This document shows positions 25,001-35,819 of a stretch of DNA of 64,000 bases, in pieces. Below the pieces are notes generated by a model, which did not search any database, was not told where the DNA came from, and saw nothing but the letters and a program-made list of their open reading frames with translations. Each line of letters opens with the position of its first letter. Position 1 is the first letter of the stretch. The position numbers and the translations under genes were made by a program. This DNA comes from Alitta virens. Taxonomy: Eukaryota > Annelida > Polychaeta > Phyllodocida > Nereididae. Where the stretch lies: contig OW028581.1 of assembly GCA_932294295.1 (NCBI GenBank), forward strand, positions 15,219,162-15,283,161, given 5' to 3'.

Positions 25001-28000
25001 TGATAACTGAAGTTAATTCGACAAGTGTTCAAAAGTAGTCTTGCGTAAAAAGACATAATGCCTTCATGAAGTTGTCTTGTCATAAATTTTAAGACCTTTT
25101 TTGTTTGCTTTGTTTCGCAGTGGCCCTACAAGTAGCATTGGCACAATACTCAAACCTGAGGCGGGCGAACGACCTTCCTGCAGCTACGCATCTCTCAATC
25201 CGAAACGGGAGGTGAGGGGAGGCCACAAACCTGGCATGCTTAATCTGGTATCTTTAGAAATTATTTACTAAGTCATATATTTTGCCCGAATACATTTTGG
25301 CAATGATCTGTAGAATTTATGAAAAATAACTACCGGGTGGCCCATATTGTTGGTTTTGAATTATAATGTAATCATATTATTTCTGGGGTTTTCCGTGACC
25401 CTTGTAACATTTGTAAATAAACCAAGACTGTAGTCGACTTGCTAAGATTTTCTTTGACTCGGGTGGTGTGTTAGAAATTGTTCGGGTTAAATTGGTGTTA
25501 AGTGTGACTTGATTTATGTACTAACTAGGCAACGAACTGACAGTTGGCCTTCATAATTAATGTCTAAATTGCTTTTATGGTGCGCGTTCTTCGAGAACTC
25601 TCTGAAAATTAATAGAAATGATTATTTAGTTTCGAAGTTTTTCAAGATGTATAAATAGTATTGCATTTAGATGGAATAAGTTAAAAATTGCGGAATTATT
25701 GATGTCTAATCTATTTCTTGCAGGATGTCCATGATCTGAACTTCGACGATGACCCTGAAAATCTGACATTTTTGAGTTCACTGAAGAAAGAAGGAGACGG
25801 AAGTTTAACCCCTGATAATGATGATATAATACCACTTGAAATTGCTCCTATGGTAAGTTGAAATAACACAATTTGCGGCAGCTGCAACCAGCAATTAAAT
25901 TGTAGAATTGTAGGATGATAGTGTTCCTATCTGTATCAATGAGCTACGGTTACTCGCACATATATTATTGAAAGTTCCTTATTGAGTTTTTGCCACTTGC
26001 ATCTTTTGTTGAATCAATAAAAGAGTGTATGCCGATTGTAGTGATTATCATTACAATCGGTTTATAAATATTCTTTTCTATTCTTTTTTACGGTTTGGCG
26101 GGTAATTTGAGAAGTTAATAATGTCGAATGAGATTTACAGTGAAGTAGGGAGTGGGCGAGGGTGATTTAACTTGAAAACTGATTTTGAGGAAGATTGGGG
26201 TACATTTTGTGGCGGTTTCTAAGATAACACCAGTCTAAAGTATACTTTGAAACCTTCCCGTTGAATATTTAGATTAATTGAAATACAATTGTTTCAAAAA
26301 TGCTTGTGATTATGGGCTACTTTTACTATGCAAGTGAGTTTTAATGCTGATTGTCAAACTAATAAAACAGTTTTTGTGATTGGCTCAGTAAAAAATATTT
26401 ATCGATTACATTAATTTCAGAGCGAGAGCCTTGATGGAGGTTTACACACACCCCCACCCATTGCTGAATCTTCACAAGCCGGAAATGATGACAGCAACGG
26501 GGCGCAATCTGAAGGCGACCACCAGAGTCACGGATCAGGCGAGGGTAGTCGTGATGATCAACTTTCTAGTGGGGTAAATAATCATGTTGTAGTGCTATCA
26601 TATTGAGGCTTGTGTATTGGAAGTTTTAGAAGAATAACTGTTAGTTAAGGCTAGAAAGAATAAATTTGATGTTTTCCGAAACTCATTAATGTGCTAAGTT
26701 ATTGTAATCATCCGGGCCATCTATAAATGTTTGATGTTTTATCTTAGAAACGTGCTTTACCAAATACATGATCTTTGAACATCTATGATTAGTATTGATT
26801 ATTTCTGGGAAAACGTCAAGATGATTGATTTCTCGGAAGTCGATCGAGATGTGTAACATATTCTGCTGAATGGCCCTCTGGAGAATATTTTTACAAAAAG
26901 TCATTACTGTTGTCTGTAGTTAGTTAAAAGCAATAGGATTGTACATTATTAAAATAACAGTAATCTTTTGGAAATGTTTAACGTTTGTTCTGTAAATTGC
27001 AGTTGGGACCATTTGGCGACATGGCAACGGATACCCTCCTAATGGACATCGGCGATGTGCTTCCCATGAACGAAGACCCCAGTGAAGATTATTGCGCTTG
27101 TTGTCACAATGGTGGTGACCTTTTGTGTTGCGACTTCTGCCCCAAAGTGTTCCATTTGCTGTGTCACGTTCCTGTGCTACACGCATCACCAAGGTAACCA
27201 AACATATTTTTTCAAAAGCTTGATTACTATCACCTATTACTCTGGTGCAGTCCCTGAACAATGTTTAAATTGAAGGGGCTGTATCCCTTGAAATGAGTTG
27301 GCTGGCCATTCTCATATTTTGTCTTCTATAGCTAGATTACCTACCACATATCATCATTCTGCCTCAATAAGATGAATAAACCCAATGGTATCCACATAAT
27401 TTGACAATCCTTTTGACCAGAGCACATGGTGACTGGCCATTGACAGTTATTCTGCTATGCTGCTATTTCAAGCCAAGCTATTTATAGCACTGACCTCAAA
27501 TTCCAGTAGCAAAGTTTTCCTTGTTTTAATATCTGTCAACCTTTTTCTTTTCTATGTGTCTGTAAACACTTTCTTTGGCTTCTCTATGTTGATAAGACAT
27601 CCCCAAAAGCTCACAAACACTTGTTTATAACAAATTCCTAGTAGAAAACAACCTGTCCAGCTTGCACTAAAAACCTCAAATTACTCCTTAAAGGTTGGTT
27701 TTCTTGCATTCTTAGTTTGATGAATGGATAAGTTAACTGAACTTGAATCTTTTTCTTCTGTATATTGTTTTTGTGCTGTGAACCCTAGCCGACATTCATG
27801 AGAACTGGCCATCTACTTTGCCACTATAGCAATCACTGCTCATAATGTCTCGAATCTTGGAATGTGAGCTTTTAATTACACCGAATATGTCTTTATTTAA
27901 TTCTTTCACAGTGGTACTTGGCAGTGTGGATTATGCCAAAGCAAGGCTTCTTTCATGCTGAAGACGGCACCCGGTAGAGAGGAAGATAACACTCCTGTTG

Positions 28001-30809
28001 GCAGCAAGAGGAAGCTCCCAGTTGGCCTGACGGACAAAGAACTTCGAGTGAGTAAAATTTCCAAGCGCTTTAAGATATGTTTTGAATGTTGCAGAGAAAT
28101 AAACTTACTGGAACACCATCACATAAGCTTTAATTTGTAATGAATAATAAGCCTTGGGATGATAATTGCATGGTTCTGTTGTCATGGGTCCTGCTTTTTC
28201 CACTAGCCCAGGGTGAAAACTGATAGCAGGGGAGGGGGGGGGGGGGGGTGGTTTACTATTATCTTAATGTTGAAAAAAAAGGGAGGGGGGCGGTCTGTCA
28301 GAAAACTTATCGGGGGGGGGGGGGGGTCCAGAAATTTTCAGGTCATCACTTGGTTTCTTCTTTATGTAGTGAACTTTTGATTGCATAAAAACGATTTATA
28401 TTATTTATTGTACCTCAAAAGTTAAATTGCTGTGCACAGATGAGCATGTTATGGTAAAAAATATCATGAGACAAGAAGCTAGTATTGGTTTGTATGACAT
28501 AGTAACTTTAAATTAATGATGAGACAAGTTTTTGTCATTCTGATAAATACAAATTTTTGTTTCAGAGCTGTGAACGAGTGTTGCTCGAGTTGTTCTGCCA
28601 TGATGCCAGTGTTCCTTTCCATGAACCGGTGCCTAAATCAGTAAGTATAAAGTGACTGATGAAATTGTGTGAACAGAATCTTTTCGGTATTCCCTCGTGA
28701 TTGAGAGCATTTGCTGTATAAATCTACTGGTCTTACTAAATTAGCTGATCTTCATTGTAAAGGTCTGATACATCAACACTGTGTGTCATCACCTCACAGC
28801 CCAGCGACCTAACTATGTACATGTTTTGCTCATTTACTCATCCAAAGTAAATTAATCAATTTCTCTTATAGTTTATAGGCTGGCTTATGGTATTAAAGGT
28901 CGAACAATGAAATTACAGAATAATTAGATGTTCATGTGCTGAGTTTACGCAGTTCTCGTTCCGACAAGCAGGCAATTCAGAAAAATTCCCTCAACCAAAA
29001 AAAATATGAATCCATTTATTTTTTATTTTTAGAGAAGATTTCTATCGGCTACATAGTTTAATCAATCATTTTGTTAAGCTAGGTAAACTAGCAGATGATG
29101 TCCATAATTAGGTTGCTGGGCTGTGAGGTAGCGACATACAGTGTCAAGGGTCAAGTGTTCCCTAACCTTGAATCTCGATAAGAATGTGGTAGTTATTATA
29201 ATGAAGTGGGTGGAGTTTTACTGTTCATCCCAAACATAGCATCAGACAGACAGACAAAGACAAAGACATTTATTTACACAAAGAGACACACATTTCATAT
29301 ACAGACATTGTTTAAAACGTACATAGACAAATAAACAAGTAAAGAAATGTTTAAAATGTATTTTTCTCTATGTGTGCCATCATTATATTGCGATTTCAGG
29401 TGCCAAGTTACTACAAAATCATCACGACGCCAATGGACTTTATGACGATAAGGAACAAATTATCCAGACAGCATTTCAACCATTACAAGAGCGTCGAGGA
29501 ATTTGTGACTGACGTCAAACAGGTGTTCATCAATTGCCAGCTGTACAATGACGTAAGTTAAATTGGTTGTAGTATAATTTTATCATTTAGCTAATTAAAA
29601 AACGTAACCATTATGCCAATTGCAGAAGTATTTTCTTTTTGGGTTACTCAACTCTGTTGAAAGTTAAATACAAATACTTGTACTTCGTTATAAGTAATTT
29701 CAAAATGAAACTTTCTCGATGGACAGATTTCTAAGCCATAAAGTGACTTTTTCATGGTAAATAACTTCAGTAGTATATGCCGAATTTGTGGTTAAAATGC
29801 ACCAATTGGGTTAGCCAGTTGAATTAAAAGTACTGTTCATTCATCATATCTCTTGGGAAAACTTACAAATGATATTTACTGGTCTGGAGCTATCTTTTTG
29901 TCATGCCAGCTTAGCAACTGATAGCACTCTTAAAAATAGTTTCGACTGAAATATGTGAACTGCAAATTATTGTTTAGTTGTTTCTTTCAGCCTACATCTG
30001 AAGTTGGACAAGCTGGAAAAACAGTAGATTCGTTCTTCGACAAGTTAATGGGCAAATACATGCCGTACGTGAACATCAGCGAAGCGACGCCAAATTGCGA
30101 GCAAGCCGCCGAGAGAGCTAAAAAGAGAAGCAAGAAAGATCATGGGCCAGGTCGGAAATCGCCGAGTAGTAAGGGACGAAAGTCTCCGGGAATCCACAAA
30201 GAGAAAGGACATAAAGAGGGAGGAAAGTCGTCAGCGGCGAGAAAGTTAGCAGCAGCAGATTCAAAATCAAGTGACTCGTCACAAGATAGCGTCACTCAGG
30301 TATCCTCGACTCAAGGTCGAGGTGATGCGAGTGAAAAGGCAGTCGATTTCAGCGGTAAACCTGATGGCGGTTCTACTGTAAAGAGAGAAACGAAATCGCC
30401 TGGATTCCCACCTCGACCACAGTCAGCCGACGCTACTACGGGAAGGCCGATCAAACGGTTAAGCAACGCACATCGAAGAGCGTCGCACGGTAGCAGGTCT
30501 GTGTCAGAAATTGAGAACTTCAAACAAGATGACAGCCGTGATCCTGTTCATGACCCTGACGAAAGTATAGATTCATCACTAAATATTTCAGGGGAGGACT
30601 CGAATACGCAAGATAACAAAGATGAAAGGGATAATTTACTAAAAGGAAGCGAAACTGCGGAACAGCCGACAACTATTGATAAAGAACAAGATGGCATTAA
30701 GAAATCGAATGAAAAGAATGAACAATCAACCTCGAATGAGGAAAGCAAAAAGACTAACGATGATTCCAAAGAAAATTACAAGAATATGCTTGATGTCATG
30801 ACTGAATAA
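7508..30809 (+). CDS. TRIM33-like: TIF1-family TRIM protein (TRIM24/TRIM33-like), E3 ubiquitin ligase and chromatin reader
   Basis: Eleven coding exons join in one open frame: 7508-7658, 21771-23014, 24188-24402, 25121-25211, 25724-25852, 26421-26573, 27003-27193, 27912-28047, 28566-28640, 29400-29552, 29991-30809. The protein is about 1118 residues, close to vertebrate TRIM33. Order: RING (C19 to C63), B-box 1 (about 93-130), B-box 2 (about 156-187), coiled coil (about 195-330), Q/P/S-rich linker, PHD finger (from C692), bromodomain (about 771-875) and a charged tail. This architecture defines the TIF1 group (vertebrate TRIM24, TRIM33; Drosophila bonus), nuclear cofactors that read the histone H3 tail and ubiquitinate partners such as SMAD4 or p53. 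The ATG at 7508 is the first in-frame ATG of exon 1; a second is two codons later. Which vertebrate paralogue it matches cannot be decided here, since many invertebrates have one TIF1 gene. Confidence 0.93.
8354..8532 (+). mobile_element. MITE family M1, copy 1 (179 bp)
   Basis: Imperfect terminal inverted repeats (CAGACATGCGAAG at the left, complement of CAGAGATGCCACG at the right) and GTTTATA directly outside both ends as a target duplication. Related copies are at 36242 and 40623. The size of the duplication suggests hAT. Confidence 0.75.
8797..10071. mobile_element. hAT-like DNA transposon, decayed (1275 bp)
   Basis: Terminal inverted repeats CAGTGCTGGATTTA at 8797 and the complement of CAGTGCCGGATTTAAA ending at 10071. 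The flanking octamers GTGGTTGG and CTGGTTGA match in 6 of 8, as expected of a hAT target duplication. The minus strand near 9250-8920 reads as transposase-like C-terminus ([20 protein letters not shown], then [12 protein letters not shown] across frame breaks). Non-autonomous now. Confidence 0.7.
10080..10998. other. TIF1 intron 1 sequence, nothing recognised
   Basis: No domain-bearing open frame, repeat or hairpin was found here. Confidence 0.4.
10999..11300 (+). mobile_element. SINE, one partial and one full tRNA-like head
   Basis: A partial head near 11010-11060 (GGTGGTTAACTTCGGAC) is followed by a complete one: GATCTAGTGATAAGAC and GGGTTCAATC (11085-11140). The body follows with GTGTCTATGCTGAGGCAAGT and a CATGGGGTAAAATG block. 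Located in TIF1 intron 1. Confidence 0.7.
11610..11935 (+). mobile_element. SINE, near full-length
   Basis: Head AGTGGTTAACTTCAAGCTTG with a GGGTTTAATTCC B-box-like block, body with GAGACAAGTAAAAGATCCCA and CCCATGGGGTAAATG, and the tail block with ATTATGTCTGCCTCTGGCAG shared with the copies at 44040-44310 and 1400. Confidence 0.7.
11936..14610. other. TIF1 intron 1 sequence, no supported gene
   Basis: Overlapping open frames at 12177-12472 (+) and 14128-14469 (-) have no recognisable domain. A 26-bp palindrome centred near 14469 (AATACCATAC/GTATGGTATT) is the only structure noted. Confidence 0.4.
14617..15265. repeat. Degenerate (GATT)n minisatellite-like block
   Basis: About 650 bp dominated by GATTGATTGATT units with variants such as GACTGATTGATT and GAATGATT. 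Confidence 0.9.
15266..18880. other. TIF1 intron 1 sequence; poly-C tract and short repeats only
   Basis: A run of 22 C lies at 15742-15763, an (AATT)n run near 17905-17930 and an AT palindrome near 18301-18325. No gene was seen. Confidence 0.45.
18881..19094. repeat. (GATA)n microsatellite
   Basis: Over 200 bp of GATAGATAGATA with ACAGATA and ATACAAATA interruptions. Confidence 0.95.
19275..19333. promoter_or_regulatory. Compact CRE/E-box/ETS cluster in TIF1 intron 1
   Basis: Within 59 bp: TTACGTCA (19275-19282), CACGTG (19292-19297), ACGGAAGACGTAA (19302-19314) and TGACGTCACGTGG (19321-19333, a CRE overlapping an E-box). CpG content is far above the surrounding intron. It may be an enhancer or an alternative promoter. 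Confidence 0.5.
19875..21075 (+). mobile_element. SINE fragments
   Basis: GGTCTATGCTGAGGCAATG near 19905 and a longer copy at 20730-20812 with TCTATGCTGAGGCAAGTGA; the tail block (CATTACGCCTGCCCGTGATG) recurs near 21018. They are SINE pieces of the family at 11085. Confidence 0.5.
21771..23014 (+). CDS. TRIM33-like: TIF1 coding exon 2: RING end, B-box 1, B-box 2, coiled coil
   Basis: A single 1244-nt exon after CCGTTTACAG. It completes the RING ([10 protein letters not shown]), then gives B-box 1 (CTAC...FCQEC...LCDQC...H...H), B-box 2 (CPVH...CLFCETC...TCRDC...H..H) and about 140 residues of charged helix compatible with the TRIM dimerising coiled coil. The last part is rich in P, S, T and Q. 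It ends in phase 0 at CAACAG|GTTGGT. Read-through into the intron adds only Val-Gly-Ile before a TGA. Confidence 0.93.
23034..23631 (+). mobile_element. MITE family M2, copy 1, with internal insertion
   Basis: Starts with AATGGAGTCTTTTCACTGAG and ends with CAGTGAAAATCCACTATT, imperfect inverted ends. It is collinear with 39716-40042 but about 270 bp (roughly 23312-23580) are inserted near the right end. It begins 20 bp after the donor of TIF1 exon 2 and contains AATAAA (23144-23149) and two CCAAT boxes (CAGCCAATCACAG, CAGCCAATAG). Confidence 0.75.
23567..23805. repeat. Tandem duplication of the M2 right end
   Basis: The segment with ACACGGGTCTAGTAGCCACC to AGTTTAGTCAACATTT occurs twice, offset by 115 bp at the start; the second copy has about 12 extra bases near 23750-23762. 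It extends past the MITE end, so it duplicated in place. Confidence 0.85.
24188..26573 (+). CDS. TRIM33-like: TIF1 coding exons 3-6: disordered linker
   Basis: Exons 24188-24402 (phase 2 end), 25121-25211, 25724-25852 and 26421-26573 encode a linker between the coiled coil and the PHD finger. It has a glutamine-rich run near 24247-24305 ([15 protein letters not shown]), a proline/serine stretch, an acidic patch ([10 protein letters not shown]) and a Ser/Gly/Asp-rich end. Each has a good pyrimidine-rich acceptor and GTAAG/GTGAG donor, and the joined frame is open. TIF1 linkers in other animals hold HP1- or nuclear-receptor-binding motifs; I see no clear PxVxL or LxxLL here. Confidence 0.85.
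27003..28047 (+). CDS. TRIM33-like: TIF1 coding exons 7-8: PHD finger
   Basis: Exon 7 (27003-27193) and exon 8 (27912-28047), joined in phase 2 at SP|SG, carry the C4HC3 zinc ligands: CACC, then CCDFC, FHLLCH and WQCGLC. The order CxxC...CCxxCPKVFHxxCH is almost the TRIM24/33 consensus. In that family the PHD reads unmodified H3K4 and acts as one unit with the bromodomain. Exon 8 ends at CTTCGA|GTGAGT after a basic stretch (SKRKLP). Confidence 0.93.
28220..28330 (+). repeat. Two poly-G tracts in TIF1 intron 8
   Basis: Runs of about 14 G near 28234-28248 and 28312-28326, with GGGAGGGGGGCGG between them. The intron separates the PHD and bromodomain exons. G-quadruplex formation on the coding strand is conceivable. 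Confidence 0.7.
28566..29552 (+). CDS. TRIM33-like: TIF1 coding exons 9-10: bromodomain core
   Basis: Exon 9 (28566-28640) gives helix Z ([20 protein letters not shown]) and exon 10 (29400-29552) gives the ZA loop and helices A-B, including [11 protein letters not shown] and the acetyl-lysine-binding asparagine in LYND (about N845). The start of exon 11 ([14 protein letters not shown]) completes helix C. The gatekeeper and YYK/PMD motifs are intact, so acetyl-lysine binding should be possible. Confidence 0.93.
29991..30809 (+). CDS. TRIM33-like: TIF1 terminal coding exon: bromodomain end and long charged tail
   Basis: After the last bromodomain helix the exon continues for about 240 residues rich in K, S, E, D and N, with basic clusters ([20 protein letters not shown]) that could serve for nuclear import, and an acidic end ([20 protein letters not shown]). 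The stop is TAA at 30807. The tail is clearly longer than the post-bromodomain segment of TRIM24 as I know it. No fold is recognisable. Confidence 0.9.
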   Translation, partial: PTSEVGQAGKTVDSFFDKLMGKYMPYVNISEATPNCEQAAERAKKRSKKDHGPGRKSPSSKGRKSPGIHKEKGHKEGGKSSAARKLAAADSKSSDSSQDSVTQVSSTQGRGDASEKAVDFSGKPDGGSTVKRETKSPGFPPRPQSADATTGRPIKRLSNAHRRASHGSRSVSEIENFKQDDSRDPVHDPDESIDSSLNISGEDSNTQDNKDERDNLLKGSETAEQPTTIDKEQDGIKKSNEKNEQSTSNEESKKTNDDSKENYKNMLDVMTE

Positions 30810-31078
30810 ACAAGGAGTTCATAACGCACGCCAACTTTTTATATGCCATGTAGTGTTTGAGTTGGATTGTGTGTTCGGTTGCTAAATATTATCAATTAAA
30901 ATTGACGTTGATCTAATCCTTCAAATTACGCCAGTACATTTGTATCTAAAACAGCATTCGCTGGTCACTCCAGCCTTTTCTGGTCTTAAAGCAATGCAAG
31001 TATATTCTTGTGATGAGTTTATACCCTACATAATAACCTATTACTGCTTAGTGCTATGAAAAACAACGATAGTTTCTC

Positions 31079-31639
31079 AATAAACACTAAACTGTAACAC
31101 TAGAATAACCAAGCTGTTCTCGGTAGTTGTGTTTTGTATCGACATATTTTTTTTTTTTTTTATAGCAAAATATTTCGGACATCTTTCCACTTAACAGAAT
31201 ATATATAGAATTGATATCGAGATATTTAATTGTTTTTTTTCTTGTTCCTCACAACTGTGGTTATATTCTCCGATTATTTTCAGTTCTCATTGTAAAAATG
31301 TTTTTCATAGTCGATATACATAATGTACGCACAGCTTGTAATATTAATGTCTTGACGAGTGGACGATATTGTTCAGTACTGATCATTGTACAATGTCACT
31401 GCATGTGTGTAATTGCGGTCGAGGATGTTTAAATGAAATAACTTTCGGGGAAAGTGGAGTGTGTTGGCTCTGAACTGATGAATGGTAAAGAAACTTGAAT
31501 GAGAGTGGACTTGAATTTTTGTGATATTGTTATCGTGCATTGACTTCATTGTTTGTGTTTTGTGCCGAGAGAATCTTTGTGTACTTGAAAAGTGTTACAC
31601 TGTATTACTGGCCCTTGTGCGATACTGAATAGTAATAAA
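31079..31639 (+). terminator. Candidate poly(A) signals in the TIF1 3' UTR
   Basis: AATAAA occurs at 31079-31084 and 31634-31639, 270 and 825 bases after the TIF1 stop. Further AATAAA motifs occur near 33370, so a longer 3' UTR is possible. Choice between them cannot be made from sequence. Confidence 0.4.
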
Positions 31640-34319
31640 CCAATGAGCGTCTTGGTGATCAATGTGTATATTTGGTGAAGTAAAAGTTTTGATTGATCAG
31701 TGGAGATGGTACACATTGGTGAGAACATATCTGCGAAAGTTTTAGAGTTGCCGCATGCATGTAAATTTATATTTCTCGCAAAATTACTGTTATTATTCAG
31801 TTATGCATGTAATTCTGCTGATGTCGTTTCGTTAACAATATGAATTGTAATTGACAACATTAGTAACATATTCCTGAAAAACAAAAGGATTGTTTGGGTT
31901 TGTGTCTAACATGTAATCTTGTATATAATTAATTCTGGGGGAGTTCAACAACTAAATCTTGTAAAGTTAATATTTATGTTCTTGTATTATTAGCACTGAA
32001 CAAAACAATGATAGTGTAAATATTGCGTAACATATAATCATATGCTTTTCGTATGTATCTCCTAGGGAGTCTGATTTCTAAAGTGGGAAAATTTACTTGA
32101 CACCAAATTTGAGTCGTTTAGATGTTCAGATAAGCATTGAAGAAAATGAATACAAATGGCATCAGACTATTAAATATGTATTTTGGTGATTTTCTGTAAA
32201 TAGTGCTATTATTGTATATTGTTTGTTTTGTATTATTTATTAATTGCTTGTCTAATTTTTGTTTTCTGTTTATTTTTGCTTCTTTATATATGGTGTTAGT
32301 GTTTGTAATTATGCAGTATGCAGTTAATTATTATTATCGGGTGTATTTTAACGATTGGTGATTTTGTATTAGAGTATTTGAAGCTATTGGTGATTTGTAT
32401 TAGAGTATTTATTTGTTGATATGTTTCTAGATTATTTTGTATTTTTTTGTTTACTGAAATGCTTAGTATCTAAGCATATGTCAGAATGCAGTTTATTATC
32501 ATTATTACTAAATTTATATAACTGACAGAACAGTAACAGGTTAATTGTAAAAAAGAAATTCGGAATGAGCTAGCTCTGAGTTGACGGCGTTTGTTTTTCA
32601 CATCCATTTTTATGGACATTTTCAAATTTATGAATTATTGGGTAGCTTTTCAGATGAATTGTTTCAGCAGTTAGAGAAAAAGATATTTCTCTGTCTATTA
32701 GGTTTCTTACTTTTGTAAAATGAAGTTCTGTGCATGTAACTATAAGTGATCATTAACAGGAATGTATTTAATTAGATACAATATGATTCTGTTGGTTGTG
32801 ATAATGATGAAACCGCCATTTACTTCGTGTGGGGCAGAAAGAGTAATTTGGTTGAAAAGATCGGTAGGTCAGGTGGGAGAGGGGGTTTATTTGCTTAGAT
32901 ACAATGTTAAAGACCGCAAAAAGGGGAGTTCCACGTGCCCATTTTTTTGTCAAAAGCTGTGAAAAAATTCAGTTCGGGCTTTTGAAATTGGGTTGAGCAA
33001 CAATTTGTATTTTAGTGTGATTGTTTGCTTTATGGATGTTTTCCAATGTTAAATTGTTTCATGAAAAAGACAACAAAAAAAAAGTCTGAAATACTTTTTG
33101 AGAGTTCTCGATTTGCATAAATCTGAGGATGCATTATTATAGCTGTTAATAATTAGTCGAAATCCACTTCTCAAAAATACATCTGTATTCACCAATACAT
33201 GTAACTGAAGCAGTTATGGTTGGAAAGACGGCTCAGTTTTAAGGAAACCATTTATGTTACAAAGCCCTGATTATTGACTTTTGAAGTATTGATTTATTGG
33301 TAACATTTGCAAGATTCTTGTTTTCTTGCCAGGACAAAATCTCGGGTGACCGCGATTATTTTTGTGTAAATAAATAAAAAAGCACTTGCCTGGTAATCAA
33401 GTCTGTTTTTATTTCTTATCAAAAAGCCATTATGTGTGAGTAATTGCAACAGTGTCTCAGTTCTGGGCAGAGACATTGCCTACGTCGATGGGCGTTACGA
33501 CGTAACCAAGTCGATGAAGTCTCCTCTGCAGACCCTCTTGGTTTAAAACGCCCTTTTTTGCTGTCTACATCACAGGATTAACTGTTGTGACATCCAGGGA
33601 CAAATCCCCCTAGCGAATTTCATTTTCATTCCAAGATGACTAAATAGAACTTATAGAAGTGAAACAATTTTTGTTGGCCCTCAGCCTTTGTTATCAGCTG
33701 GCTTACAAATTTAGAATTTAGAAACATGGGCCACTTCAAAAGCAGTTCTTCATACACACATTCATGAAGTGAATATGGATTTCAAACGAGCTTTGCCATC
33801 CATTCACGAAGACCCGGCAGTATTTTGACTCCACTGAAATGAAAAAGATTATTTCAGAAACTTAATTCATAATCATATATGACTAATTGTGACTGTCTGA
33901 CCATTGACACTCAGACAGTGATAGGAGCTTTGCGGAATTGAGTGCAGTATTTCATTTAATGTACTCTTTCACTGCCCTCTTGTATTCCATGGTGCTGCTT
34001 TTTGTTTGTGGCAAGTCTATACTTTCATAAGGTCTCCCAATGGTGAGGTTTCATTATGAAAAGATTGTTTTGTTGGTTAATGTGAAAAAGCATAGGTGGC
34101 ATGTCAGTCTAATGTGACAGTGGCGACATCTGGTGCTTTTTAAAGGTTTTAGATAATAGGTTAATGCGCAGGAAATAGTACTGATTGGCAATTAACTTAT
34201 CATTTTGGGGATAATACTTCTTGATTTTCATTTTGTTTTCTCCAAAATATATTTACGGCATTGTTTGAGCAAGAAATCTCTCCATTGATGATTGTGTGGG
34301 AGTAATAATGTAGCTCTAT
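31085..34319. other. TIF1 3' UTR/downstream intergenic DNA
   Basis: AT-rich sequence with no further domain-bearing frame. A CpG-bearing odd palindrome GTTACGACGTAAC lies at 33494-33506. Confidence 0.45.
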
Positions 34320-34426
34320 TTGTTTAGCAGCGGATGAATATACAACCAAATCACATTCCCACGTGTTGTTTCCGGCGAGTTTGTTGACATCTCAACCAGG
34401 GAAGGGGGGCCGAGTCCATTCCAAAG
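34320..34426 (+). promoter_or_regulatory. UAP1: Probable promoter and non-coding first exon of UAP1
   Basis: A short CpG-containing stretch with CACGTG (34360-34365) and TTTCCGGCG is followed by a good donor, CCAAAG|GTAAGT, at 34426/34427. The first coding UAP1 exon has an acceptor 6 bases before its ATG, so a 5' UTR exon must exist upstream. This is the best candidate found; the intron would be 5.8 kb. Confidence 0.45.
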
Positions 34427-35819
34427 GTAAGTTTCATGAAATTTCGTTTGTTAGAATGATTTCATTCGTAAATGACAGTGTAGTTATGAGCTTGGTAATA
34501 TTGAGGTTTGTTTGAAAAGGTGTTGGTGGGTAGGTGCGCGTTGTTTCATTGATAAATTTTCATGACAAGTAACGATAATCGACATTGGAACCCTTATATA
34601 TGGGCCTTAAATCCATTAATCTATGTGTGGGTCTTGGCTTTTGACATTAATGTCATTTAAATGTGTGCTGTATGAATGTCTTGGTGACAATGCGATGAAT
34701 TGCAGAGACTTTTAAGTTTTATTAATATTCTAGATCTATGTACATAAATAATTAATGTACACTCGGAGCTACTCGGGTCATTGAAATTGGCCACCTCCCA
34801 CAAACACAATTACATACCTTGGAATTTCATAAATCACAAAAAAACGAATTCTTCTGATCAATACAACAGTGTGCAATACTCGACAGGCATCTTAAAAGTG
34901 TTGGTGATAATTTAATTTGAGTGGCCAATTTCGATGACCCTGCAGGGCCAATTATGTCATAATTATATCCATGTGATGCAGTTTGGATGTGTACATTTTT
35001 GCCAAACAGGTTTTTAGTCACTTGTAAATCATATATAACGATTTTCCTTTGACTTTCATGATAATGCCACAGTGACAATCCCGCTTAATCTATGGAATAT
35101 ATACTGAAATTAATCAGACTAATATATATATAGAGTAGTTGTGGGGGGGGGGGGGGGGGAAGAGTGGTGAAGACAATATTTTATGTTGGTGGCTACCTTA
35201 CCAAATTTGCACCCCGAAGTTCAATCCACTGTAACACTTAGCAGCTTAGCTGTAGACTTGTGTGGTCACAATGTCAATTTTGCCTACAAGACAATGGCGC
35301 TTTAATTCAGCAGTGTTAATTCAGCTTCCAACCATGGCATGCTAGATCTACCAGTCTTGCACAAGATGTTAATTTAATTATCATGGTCATTAGTTATTAC
35401 TCATATATATGTTTGCTCATGGTGAGAGAGATACTATTACATAGATTTACTAAACTGATTATAATTTTGAAGTTGTAATTGAATTACCCGTAGGCACACT
35501 TTAACATTTTTTACAAGTTAAAAAGTTTTAACAGTCTGTGTGGCATGTTAATTGGACCTGTACAATACTTCCTGCTGTTTTTATGGTTAATTTTGATGAA
35601 TGTTTCTGCTCTGATTTATAATATGCCTAAGTTTTCAATACTAGTTTCTTGATATAAAAACGGGGGAAAAAGAAGAAAAACAACCTAGTAAAATGTACAA
35701 GAATTCCAATAGCCAACGAAGGGAATTTCAGTAAATATAGTCAGTCCCCCTATTGTCCAAAAATTTTAGCGCAAATGATATGTCTATGATGGGAAAAACC
35801 CCTAATTAGGTCCGGAACA

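Noticed and set aside
30311..30769. Serine-rich minus-strand open frames in the TIF1 tail
   Set aside because: Complement of a lysine/glutamate/serine-rich coding exon.
33494..33506. GTTACGACGTAAC palindrome as a promoter element
   Set aside because: Single short motif between genes with no transcription start context.
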